NCBI GenBank assembly: GCA_038501625.1
Contig: JAZAYU010000200.1
Span: forward strand, 186,001 to 250,000
Length of the DNA stretch: 64,000 bases
Direction: 5' to 3'
Source of the DNA: Corbicula japonica
Lineage: Eukaryota > Mollusca > Bivalvia > Venerida > Cyrenidae
Shown here: piece after piece, positions 22,083 to 33,311 of the stretch
Numbering within the stretch: the stretch's first letter is position 1
Layout: the number at the start of each line of letters is the position of its first letter
Translations under genes and position numbers: made by a program
Notes under the pieces: generated by a model
What the model saw: only the letters and a program-made list of their open reading frames with translations
The model's database searches: none
Told to the model about the DNA's origin: nothing

Positions 22083-25000
22083 TTGTCAGTTCCTTATACG
22101 ACAGAGTAAGTAAACTAGTTCCATAATTATTTCTTATTAAAATTCCAAAAAGGAACTGAGGTACATTGTATCAGAATCAGAACAGCTTTCTCAAACATAT
22201 AACTATCATTGTTGAAGTCATATAACCAATATTCAGATCAACGGATTATACCTAAAAGCCGATCTGGTAATAACAAATTCAACTACAATTGATCATACTT
22301 GCCAGTTCCTTATTCGCTCGAATAAGGAAACGGGAACTGGTTCCTTATTCCTTATTCAGATTCGAATAAGGAAACGGGAACTGGTTCCTTTTTCCTTATT
22401 CAGATTCGAAAAAGGAACTGAAGTTTTTGTACAGATTTCATACACACATTATCAATCATTGTCGACGTTATCTCCCCCTTGTTCAGAAAAACGGGTTTTA
22501 TCTAGAAACTGCTCGGAGAAAACAAGCAATCTACTACATTTCATTATATTTGCCAGTTCCTTATTCGCTCGAATAAGGAAACGGGAACTGGTTACTTATT
22601 CCTTATTCAGATTCGAAAAAGGAAACGCGAACTGGTTCCTAATTCCTTATTCAGATTCGAAAAAGGAACTAAAGTTTGTGTACAGATTTCATACACACAT
22701 CATCAATCATTGTCGAAGCTATCTCCCCTTGTTCAGAACAACGGTTTTCTTTCTAGAAACTGCTCAGGGAAAACAAACACTCAACTTCATTTCATTATAT
22801 TTGCCAGTTCCTTATTCGCTCGAATAAGGAAACGGGAACTGGTTCCTTATTCCTTATTCAGATTCGAATAAGGAAACGGGAACTGGTTCCTTATTCCTTA
22901 TTCAGATTCGAAAAAGGAACTGAAGTTTTTTGTTCAGATCTCATACAAACATTATAAATCAGTGTTAAAGTTATCTCCCCCTTGTTAAGAACAATGGCTT
23001 TTATCTAGAAACTGCTCGGAGAAAACAAACAATCAACCATATTTCATTATATTTGCCAGTTCCTTATTCGCGCGAATAATGAAACGGGAACTGGTTCCTT
23101 ATTCCTTATTCAGATTCGAATAAGGAAACGGGAACTGGTTCCTTATTCCTTATTCAGATTTGAAAAAGGAACTGAAGTTTTGTACAGATTTCATACACAC
23201 GTTATAAATCATTGTTGAAGTTATCTCCCCCTTGTTCATAACAGCGGCTCTTATCTAGAAACTGCTCACGGAAAGCAAACAATCAACTTCATTTCATTGT
23301 ATTTGCCAGTTCCTTATTCGCTCGAATAAGGAAACGGGAACTGGTTCCTTATTCCTTATTCAGATTCGAATAAGGAAACGGGAACTGGTTCCTTATTCCT
23401 TATTCAGATTCGAAAAAGGAACTGAAGTTTTTTGTTTAGAACTCATACACACATTATCAATCAGTGTTAAAGTTATCTCCCCCTTGTTAAGAACAATGGC
23501 TTTTATCTAGAAACTGCTCGAGAAAACAAACAATCAACTACATTTCATTATATTTGCCAGTTCCTTATTCGCGCGAATAAGGAAACGGGAACTGGTTCCT
23601 TATTCCTTATTCAGATTCGAATAAGGAAACGGGAACTGGTTCCTTATTCCTTATTCAGATCCGAAAAAGGAACTGAAGTTTTTTGTTCAGATCTCATACA
23701 AACATTATAAATCAGTGTTAAAATTATCTCCCCCTTGTTAAGAACAATGGCTTTTATCTAGAAACTGCTCGGAGAAAACAAACAATCAACCATATTTCAT
23801 TATATTTGCCATTTCCTTATTCGCGCGAATAAGGAAACGGGAACTGGTTCCTTATTCCTTATTCAGATTCGAATAAGGAAACGGGAACTGGTTCCTTATT
23901 CCTTATTCAGATTTGAAAAAGGAACTGAAGTTTTGTACAGATTTCATACACACATTATTAATCATTGTTGAAGTTATCTCCCCCTTGTTCATAACAGCGG
24001 CTCTTATCTAGAAACTGCTCACGGAAAGCAAACAATCAAATTCATTTCATTATATTTGCCAGTTCCTTATTCGCTCGAATAAGGAAACGGGAACTGGTTC
24101 CTTATTCCTTATTCAGATTCGAATAAGGAAACGCGAACTGGTTCCTAATTCCTTATTCAGATTCGAAAAAGGAACTGAAGTTTTTTGTTTAGAACTCATA
24201 CACACATGTTCAATCAGTGTTAAAGTTATCTCCCCCTTGTTAAGAACAATGGCTTTTATCTAGAAACTGCTCGGAGGAAACAAACAATCAACTACATTTC
24301 ATTATATTTGCCAGTTCCTTATTCGCGCGAATAAGGAAACGGGAACTGGTTCCTTATTCCTTATTCAGATTCGAATAAGGAAACGGGAACTGGTTCCTTA
24401 TTCCTTATTCAGATCCGAAAAAGGAACTGAAGTTTTTTGTTCAGATCTCATACAAACATTATAAATCAGTGTTAAAGTTATCTCCCCCTTGTTAAAAACA
24501 ATGGCTTTTATCTAGAAACTGCTCGGAGAAAACAAACAATCAACCATATTTCATTATATTTGCCAGTTCCTTATTCGCGCGAATAAGGAAACGGGAACTG
24601 GTTCCTTATTCCTTATTCAGATTCGAATAAGGAAACGGGAACTGGTTCCTTATTCCTTATTCAGATTTGAAAAAGGAACTGAAGTTTTGTACAGATTTCA
24701 TACACACATTATTAATCATTGTTGAAGTTATCTCCCCCTTGTTCATAACAGCAGCTCTTATCTAGAAACTGCTCACGGAAAGCAAACAATCAACTTCATT
24801 TCATTATATTTGCCAGTTCCTTATTCGCTCGAATAAGGAAACGGGAACTGGTTCCTTATTCCTTATTCAGATTCGAATAAGGAAACGGGAACTGGTTCCT
24901 TATTCCTTATTCAGATTCGGAAAAGGAACTGAAGTTTTTTGTTTAGAACTCATACACACATTATCAATCAGTGTTAAAGTTATCTCCCCCTTGTTAAGAA

Positions 25001-28000
25001 CAATGGCTTTTATCTAGAAACTGCTCGGAGGAAACAAACAATCAACTACATTTCATTATATTTGCCAGTTCCTTATTCGCGCGAATAAGGAAACGGGAAC
25101 TGGTTCCTTATTCCTTATTCAGATTCGAATAAGGAAACGGGAACTGGTTCCTTATTCCTTATTCAGATCCGAAAAAGGAACTGAAGTTTTTTGTTCAGAT
25201 CTCATACAAACATTATAAATCAGTGTTAAAGTTATCTCCCCCTTGTTAAGAACAATGGCTTTTATCTAGAAACTGCTCGGAGAAAACAAACAATCAACCA
25301 TATTTCATTATATTTGCCAGTTCCTTATTCGCGCGAATAAGGAAACGGGAACTGGTTCCTTATTCCTTATTCAGATTCGAATAAGGAAACGGGAACTGGT
25401 TCCTTATTCCTTATTCAGATCCGAAAAAGGAACTGAAGTTTTTTGTTCAGATCTCATACAAACATTATAAATCAGTGTTAAAGTTATCTCCCCCTTGTTA
25501 AAAACAATGGCTTTTATCTAGAAACTGCTCGGAGAAAACAAACAATCAACCATATTTCATTATATTTGCCAGTTCCTTATTCGCGCGAATAAGGAAACGG
25601 GAACTGGTTCCTTATTCCTTATTCAGATTCGAATAAGGAAACGGGAACTGGTTCCTTATTCCTTATTCAGATTTGAAAAAGGAACTGAAGTTTTGTACAG
25701 ATTTCATACACACATTATTAATCATTGTTGAAGTTATCTCCCCCTTGTTCATAACAGCAGCTCTTATCTAGAAACTGCTCACGGAAAGCAAACAATCAAC
25801 TTCATTTCATTATATTTGCCAGTTCCTTATTCGCTCGAATAAGGAAACGGGAACTGGTTCCTTATTCCTTATTCAGATTCGAATAAGGAAACGGGAACTG
25901 GTTCCTTATTCCTTATTCAGATTCGGAAAAGGAACTGAAGTTTTTTGTTTAGAACTCATACACACATTATCAATCAGTGTTAAAGTTATCTCCCCCTTGT
26001 TAAGAACAATGGCTTTTATCTAGAAACTGCTCGGAGGAAACAAACAATCAACTACATTTCATTATATTTGCCAGTTCCTTATTCGCGCGAATAAGGAAAC
26101 GGGAACTGGTTCCTTATTCCTTATTCAGATTCGAATAAGGAAACGGGAACTGGTTCCTTATTCCTTATTCAGATCCGAAAAAGGAACTGAAGTTTTTTGT
26201 TCAGATCTCATACAAACATTATAAATCAGTGTTATAGTTATCTCCCCCTTGTTAAGAACAATGGCTTTTATCTAGAAACTGCTCGGAGAAAACAAACAAT
26301 CAACCATATTTCATTATATTTGCCAGTTCCTTATTCGCGCGAATAAGGAAACGGGAACTGGTTCCTTATTCCTTATTCAGATTCGAATAAGGAAACGGGA
26401 ACTGGTTCCTTATTCCTTATTCAGATCCGAAAAAGGAACTGAAGTTTTTTGTTCAGATCTCATACAAACATTATAAATCAGTGTTAAAGTTATCTCCCCC
26501 TTGTTAAAAACAATGGCTTTTATCTAGAAACTGCTCGGAGAAAACAAACAATCAACCATATTTCATTATATTTGCCAGTTCCTTATTCGCGCGAATAAGG
26601 AAACGGGAACTGGTTCCTTATTCCTTATTCAGATTCGAATAAGGAAACGGGAACTGGTTCCTTATTCCTTATTCAGATTTGAAAAAGGAACTGAAGTTTT
26701 GTACAGATTTCATACACACATTATTAATCATTGTTGAAGTTATCTCCCCCTTGTTCATAACAGCAGCTCTTATCTAGAAACTGCTCACGGAAAGCAAACA
26801 ATCAACTTCATTTCATTATATTTGCCAGTTCCTTATTCGCTCGAATAAGGAAACGGGAACTGGTTCCTTATTCCTTATTCAGATTCGAATAAGGAAACGG
26901 GAACTGGTTCCTTATTCCTTATTCAGATTCGGAAAAGGAACTGAAGTTTTTTGTTTAGAACTCATACACACATTATCAATCAGTGTTAAAGTTATCTCCC
27001 CCTTGTTAAGAACAATGGCTTTTATCTAGAAACTGCTCGGAGGAAACAAACAATCAACTACATTTCATTATATTTGCCAGTTCCTTATTCGCGCGAATAA
27101 GGAAACGGGAACTGGTTCCTTATTCCTTATTCAGATTCGAATAAGTAAACGGGAACTGGTTCCTTATTCCTTATTCAGATCCGAAAAAGGAACTGAAGTT
27201 TTTTGTTCAGATCTCATACAAACATTATAAATCAGTGTTATAGTTATCTCCCCCTTGTTAAGAACAATGGCTTTTATCTAGAAACTGCTCGGAGAAAACA
27301 AACAATCAACCATATTTCATTATATTTGCCAGTTCCTTATTCGCGCGAATAAGGAAACGGGAACTGGTTCCTTATTCCTTATTCAGATCCGAAAAAGGAA
27401 CTGAAGTTTTTTGTTCAGATCTCATACAAACATTATAAATCAGTGTTAAAGTTATCTCCCCCTTGTTAAAAACAATGGCTTTTATCTAGAAACTGCTCGG
27501 AGAAAACAAACAATCAACCATATTTCATTATATTTGCCAGTTCCTTATTCGCGCGAATAAGGAAACGGGAACTGGTTCCTTATTCCTTATTCAGATTCGA
27601 ATAAGGAAACGGGAACTGGTTCCTTATTCCTTATTCAGATTTGAAAAAGGAACTGAAGTTTTGTACAGATTTCATACACACATTATTAATCATTGTTGAA
27701 GTTATCTCCCCCTTGTTCATAACAGCAGCTCTTATCTAGAAACTGCTCACGGAAAGCAAACAATCAACTTCATTTCATTATATTTGCCAGTTCCTTATTC
27801 GCTCGAATAAGGAAACGGGAACTGGTTCCTTATTCCTTATTCAGATTCGAATAAGGAAACGGGAACTGGTTCCTTATTCCTTATTCAGATTCGGAAAAGG
27901 AACTGAAGTTTTTTGTTTAGAACTCATACACACATTATCAATCAGTGTTAAAGTTATCTCCCCCTTGTTAAGAACAATGGCTTTTATCTAGAAACTGCTC

Positions 28001-30414
28001 GGAGGAAACAAACAATCAACTACATTTCATTATATTTGCCAGTTCCTTATTCGCGCGAATAAGGAAACGGGAACTGGTTCCTTATTCCTTATTCAGATTC
28101 GAATAAGGAAACGGGAACTGGTTCCTTATTCCTTATTCAGATCCGAAAAAGGAACTGAAGTTTTTTGTTCAGATCTCATACAAACATTATAAATCAGTGT
28201 TATAGTTATCTCCCCCTTGTTAAGAACAATGGCTTTTATCTAGAAACTGCTCGGAGAAAACAAACAATCAACCATATTTCATTATATTTGCCAGTTCCTT
28301 ATTCGCGCGAATAAGGAAACGGGAACTGGTTCCTTATTCCTTATTCAGATTCGAATAAGGAAACGCGAACTGGTTCCTAATTCCTTATTCAGATTCGAAA
28401 AAGGAACTGAAGTTTTTTGTTTAGAACTCATACACACATGTTCAATCAGTGTTAAAGTTATCTCCCCCTTGTTAAGAACAATGGCTTTTATCTAGAAACT
28501 GCTCGGAGGAAACAAACAATCAACTACATTTCATTATATTTGCCAGTTCCTTATTCGCGCGAATAAGGAAACGGGAACTGGTTTCTTATTCCTTACTCAG
28601 ATTCGAATAAGGAAACGGGAACTGGTTCCTTATTCCTTATTCAGATCCGAAAAAGGAACTGAAGTTTTTTGTTCAGATCTCATACAAACATTATAAATCA
28701 GTGTTAAAGTTATCTCCCCCTTGTTAAAAACAATGGCTTTTATCTAGAAACTGCTCGGAGAAAACAAACAATCAACCATATTTCATTATATTTGCCAGTT
28801 CCTTATTCGCGCGAATAAGGAAACGGGAACTGGTTCCTTATTCCTTATTCAGATTCGAATAAGGAAACGGGAACTGGTTCCTTATTCCTTATTCAGATTT
28901 GAAAAAGGAACTGAAGTTTTGTACAGATTTCATACACACATTATTAATCATTGTTGAAGTTATCTCCCCCTTGTTCATAACAGCAGCTCTTATCTAGAAA
29001 CTGCTCACGGAAAGCAAACAATCAACTTCATTTCATTATATTTGCCAGTTCCTTATTCGCTCGAATAAGGAAACGGGAACTGGTTCCTTATTCCTTATTC
29101 AGATTCGAATAAGGAAACGGGAACTGGTTCCTTATTCCTTATTCAGATTCGGAAAAGGAACTGAAGTTTTTTGTTTAGAACTCATACACACATTATCAAT
29201 CAGTGTTAAAGTTATCTCCCCCTTGTTAAGAACAATGGCTTTTATCTAGAAACTGCTCGGAGGAAACAAACAATCAACTACATTTCATTATATTTGCCAG
29301 TTCCTTATTCGCGCGAATAAGGAAACGGGAACTGGTTCCTTATTCCTTATTCAGATTCGAATAAGGAAACGGGAACTGGTTCCTTATTCCTTATTCAGAT
29401 CCGAAAAAGGAACTGAAGTTTTTTGTTCAGATCTCATACAAACATTATAAATCAGTGTTATAGTTATCTCCCCCTTGTTAAGAAAAATGGCTTTTATCTA
29501 GAAACTGCTCGGAGAAAACAAACAATCAACCATATTTCATTATATTTGCCAGTTCCTTATTCGCGCGAATAAGGAAACGGGAACTGGTTCCTTATTCCTT
29601 ATTCAGATTCGAATAAGGAAACGGGAACTGGTTCCTTATTCCTTATTCAGATTTGAAAAAGGAACTGAAGTTTTGTACAGATTTCATACACACATTATTA
29701 ATCATTGTTGAAGTTATCTCCCCCTTGTTCATAACAGCAGCTCTTATCTAGAAACTGCTCAAGGAAAGCAAACAATCAACTTCATTTCATTATATTTGCC
29801 AGTTCCTTATTCGCTCGAATAAGGAAACGGGAACTGGTTCCTTATTCAGATTCGAATAAGGAAACGGGAACTGGTTCCTTATTCCTTATTCAGATTCGAA
29901 AAAGGAACTGAAGTTTTTTGTTTAGAACTCATACACACATTATCAATCAGTGTTAAAGTTATCTCCCCCTTGTTAAGAACAATGGCTTTTATCTAGAAAC
30001 TGCTCGGAGGAAACAAACAATCAACTACATTTCATTATATTTGCCAGTTCCTTATTCGCACGAATAGGGAAACGGGAACTGGTTCCTTATTCCTTATTCA
30101 GATTCGAATAAGGAAACGGGAACTGGTTCCTTATTCCTTATTCAGATTCGAATAAGGAAACGGGAACTGGTTCCTTTTTCCTTATTCAGATTCGTAAAGG
30201 AACTGAAGTTTTTTGTTCAGATCTCATACACACATTATCAATCAGTGTTAAAGTTATCTCCCCCTTGTTAAGAATAATGGCTTTTATCTAGAAACTGCTC
30301 GCAGAAAACAAACAATCAACTACATTTCATTATATTTGCCAGTTCCTTTTTCGCGCGAATAAAGAAACGGGAACTGGTTCCTTATTCCTTATTCAGATTC
30401 GAAAATGGAACTGG
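22083..30414 (-). repeat. Right-arm tandem array R1, ~33 units of ~251 bp
   Basis: gccagttccttattcg starts at 22,301, 22,552, 22,803, 23,054, 23,305 and 23,556, a 251-bp period. From about 23,950 units fall into distinguishable types (ends ccatatttc, cttcatttc and ctacatttc; with gagaaaac, cacggaaagc or gaggaaac). The type marked attaatcattgttgaag recurs near 24,710, 25,717 and 26,723, a ~1,006-bp higher-order period of four units. Each unit contains the palindrome TTCCTTATTCGCGCGAATAA (or the CTCGAA variant) plus two 43-bp submodules. It is the inverse of the left array. Confidence 0.9.
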
Positions 30415-31027
30415 AGATTATAGTAACGATTTTCTTAACGCAGATCAAATCATCTTCCCTTTCTCTTTCACACAGAAAATTCTTGGAAAAAGTTTATGTT
30501 TACTTTTCATAAATTTCGCGCTAGGAAAAATGCACGAATTCAAAACTCGGCGGAATAGCACCATGTAATCTGATGTCTGATGTCTGGATAGAACGAATGT
30601 ATGCCCGTTCGCAATTATCATTTGTGAATTTTGAGCAAAAATTCGTCCCCGCGAAATGCAATTATTTCATGTTTTATTCAAAATTCTTATCATGAGCTTA
30701 ACTGTACAAACAGGTTATATCTGCATATCAGAAAAAGGACAGCCTAAACACAGTAAGAGCGGCAATTTGAAGCCCTTGAAAAAGATATCAAAATTATGGA
30801 ATTACAAAAAAAAGTTTTGTAAAAGCCAATAAGGTCGTATATTTCGAACAATTTATAGTGTAAAACTGCCACGCTAGCCGAAAACGAAGCCATCAATCAC
30901 TGAACCAATGTTCGCTTTCATCAAATTAACCAAGTAGTATGTAGCCTGTCTATACAGAACATTATGAGGACAGATAAGTAAGCAGAAACAACAACAACAA
31001 CAACAACAGTAGCAGCAGCAGCAAAAC
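30415..31027. other. Right-arm spacer of copy A, with (AAC)7 microsatellite
   Basis: The array-proximal part (to ~30,650) is the inverse of the left spacer. The remaining ~375 bp (tcgtccccgcgaaatgc onward) is absent from the left arm. At 30,987-31,007 there are seven AAC repeats followed by AGC repeats; copy B has eight AAC. No gene. Confidence 0.7.
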
Positions 31028-31359
31028 AACTGTATGTATCAGTTCCTATTCCTTTTTCGAAAAAGGAAAAAGGAAACGGGAAACAGGAACTAACTTAACG
31101 CTGAAAAAGGAATAAGGAACCGGGAACCGGGAACTGTATGTATCAGTTCCCTATTCCTTTTTCGAAAAAGGAAAAAGGAAACGGGAAACAGGAACTAACT
31201 TAACGCTGAAAAAGGAATAAGGAACCGGGAAACGGGAACTGTATGTCTCAGTTCCCTATTCCTTTTTCGAAAAAGGAAAAAGGAAACGGGAAACAGGAAC
31301 CAACTTAACGCTGAAAAAGGAATAAGGAACCGGGAAACGGGAACTAACTTTATATTCAT
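31028..31359 (-). repeat. Outer minisatellite of right arm and right terminus, copy A
   Basis: Three ~105-bp units, the inverse of 9,449-9,735, ending exactly at the element terminus TTTATATTCAT, after which the Ns begin. The same 332 bp recurs at 55,000-55,331. Confidence 0.85.
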
Positions 31360-31859
31360 NNNNNNNNNNNNNNNNNNNNNNNNNNNNNNNNNNNNNNNNN
31401 NNNNNNNNNNNNNNNNNNNNNNNNNNNNNNNNNNNNNNNNNNNNNNNNNNNNNNNNNNNNNNNNNNNNNNNNNNNNNNNNNNNNNNNNNNNNNNNNNNNN
31501 NNNNNNNNNNNNNNNNNNNNNNNNNNNNNNNNNNNNNNNNNNNNNNNNNNNNNNNNNNNNNNNNNNNNNNNNNNNNNNNNNNNNNNNNNNNNNNNNNNNN
31601 NNNNNNNNNNNNNNNNNNNNNNNNNNNNNNNNNNNNNNNNNNNNNNNNNNNNNNNNNNNNNNNNNNNNNNNNNNNNNNNNNNNNNNNNNNNNNNNNNNNN
31701 NNNNNNNNNNNNNNNNNNNNNNNNNNNNNNNNNNNNNNNNNNNNNNNNNNNNNNNNNNNNNNNNNNNNNNNNNNNNNNNNNNNNNNNNNNNNNNNNNNNN
31801 NNNNNNNNNNNNNNNNNNNNNNNNNNNNNNNNNNNNNNNNNNNNNNNNNNNNNNNNNNN
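31360..31859. other. Assembly gap of exactly 500 N
   Basis: A round-number gap implies unknown true size. It separates the exact right terminus of copy A from the middle of the left arm of copy B. Confidence 0.99.
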
Positions 31860-33020
31860 AGTTGATTGTTTGTTTTCCCTGAGCAGTTTCTAGATAAAAC
31901 CCGTTGTTCTGAACAAGGGGGAGATAACTTCAGCAATGATTGGTAATGTGTGTATAAAATCTGTGTAAAAACATCAGTTCCTTTTTCGAATCTGAATAAG
32001 GAATAAGGAACCAGTTCCCGTTTCCTTATTCGAATCTGAATAAGGAATAAGTTCCCGTTTCCTTATTCGAGCAAATAAGGAACTGGCAAATATAATGAAA
32101 TATAGTTGATTGTTTGTTTTCTCCGAACAGTTTCTAGATAAAACCCGTTGTTCTGAACAAGGGGGAGATAACTTCAACAATTTTTGATAAAGTGTATATG
32201 AAATCTGTACAAAAACTTCAGTTCCTTTTTCGAATCTGAATAAGGAATAAGGAACCAGTTCCCGTTTCCTTATTCGAGCGAATAAGGATCTGGAAAATAT
32301 AATGAAATGTAGTTGATTGTTTGTTTTCGCCGAGCAGTTTCTAGATAAAAGCCGTTGTTCTGAACAAGGGGGAGATAACTTCAACAATGATTGATAATGT
32401 GTGTATGAAATCTGTACAAAAACTTCAGTTCCTTTTTCGAATCTGAATAAGGAACCAGTTCCCGTTTCCTTATTCGAATTTGAATAAGGAATAAGGAACC
32501 AGTTCCCGTTTCCTTATTCGAGCGAATAAGGAACTGGCAAATATAATGAGATTTAGTTGATTGTTTGTTTTCTCCGAACAGTTTCTAGATAAAAGCCGTT
32601 GTTATGAACAAGGGGGAGATAACTTCAACAATAATTGATAATGTGTGTATGAAATCTGTACAAAAACTTCAGTTCCTTTTTCATATCTGAAAAAGGAATA
32701 AGGAACCAGTTCCCGTTTCCTTATTCGAATCTAAATTGGCAAATATAATGAAATGTAGTTGATTGTTTGTTTTCTCAAAACAGTTTGTAGATAAAACCCG
32801 TTGTTCTGAACAATGTGGAGAAAAGTTGTATGAACAGTTCCTGTTTCCTTATTTGAGCGAATAAGGAACTGGGAAATATGTTCAATTTTAGTTGAATTTT
32901 TTATTACTAAATCGGCTTTAAGGTAAATCCGTTGATCTGACTATAGGTGATATAGCTTCAACAATGATAGTTTTATGTGTGAGAAAGCTGTTCTGATTCT
33001 GATACCTCAGGTCCTTTTTG
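31860..33020 (+). repeat. Inner end of left arm, copy B
   Basis: Collinear with 13,421-14,581 at constant offset 18,439, with a handful of substitutions (for example near 31,932, 32,182, 32,329 and 32,690). It stops where the LINE begins. The outer ~4 kb of this arm is missing in the gap. Confidence 0.9.
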
Positions 33021-33311
33021 ATATAATGTAAATGTGCGCCAAAGTGTCAGGCTGCAAAAATTTGTGCTCCTCAAATTTAATTCATTGCGCTGTAACTATT
33101 AACTCTAGACTATTGGTTTTTGGCATAGTGTTTTATTAATATATTGGATTAAACTCTGTGTGGTTTTTAATTGGATTTATCTACTCGTTGCTGGATTTTA
33201 TTCTAAAACAATTGGATATATAGTGAAAAGACATATATAGTGTAAATATACATGCACAGGGAGAACGCATTCTTCAGGATTAAAAGTTGAAAATATATCA
33301 ATTACATAACA

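Larger units (their letters stand above)
9435..31359. mobile_element. Giant foldback-type element, copy A (complete, ~21.9 kb)
   Basis: It starts ATGAATATAAAGTTAGTTC and ends with the exact inverse GAACTAACTTTATATTCAT (31,341-31,359). The order inward from each end is a 105-bp minisatellite (3 units), a spacer with shared text (gggcatacattcg on the left, cgaatgtatgccc on the right), an array of ~251-bp units, then a diverged inner unit. The arms are mutually inverted and flank a 7.4-kb core. The left arm is ~5.2 kb and the right ~9.3 kb. A 9-bp target duplication flanks the whole A-B block. Drosophila FB elements have long inverted arms of tandem subrepeats and 9-bp TSDs, and the MULE superfamily makes 9-bp TSDs; these are the closest described analogues. 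No transposase frame is present, so it is presumably non-autonomous. Superfamily is inferred only from architecture and TSD length. Confidence 0.75.

Noticed and set aside
22459..22827. 122-codon frame (LSPPCSEKRVLSRNC...) and its copy at 45,666
   Set aside because: Translation of one and a half tandem units. The same words appear in several phases throughout the arms.
22300..30414. CRISPR-like regular array
   Set aside because: The whole 251-bp period is conserved with no variable spacers, and the context is eukaryotic. It is a tandem satellite in a transposon arm.
31256..31936. 226-codon minus-strand frame across the N gap
   Set aside because: Most of it is unknown residues from 500 Ns. 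Both ends are transposon-arm repeats.
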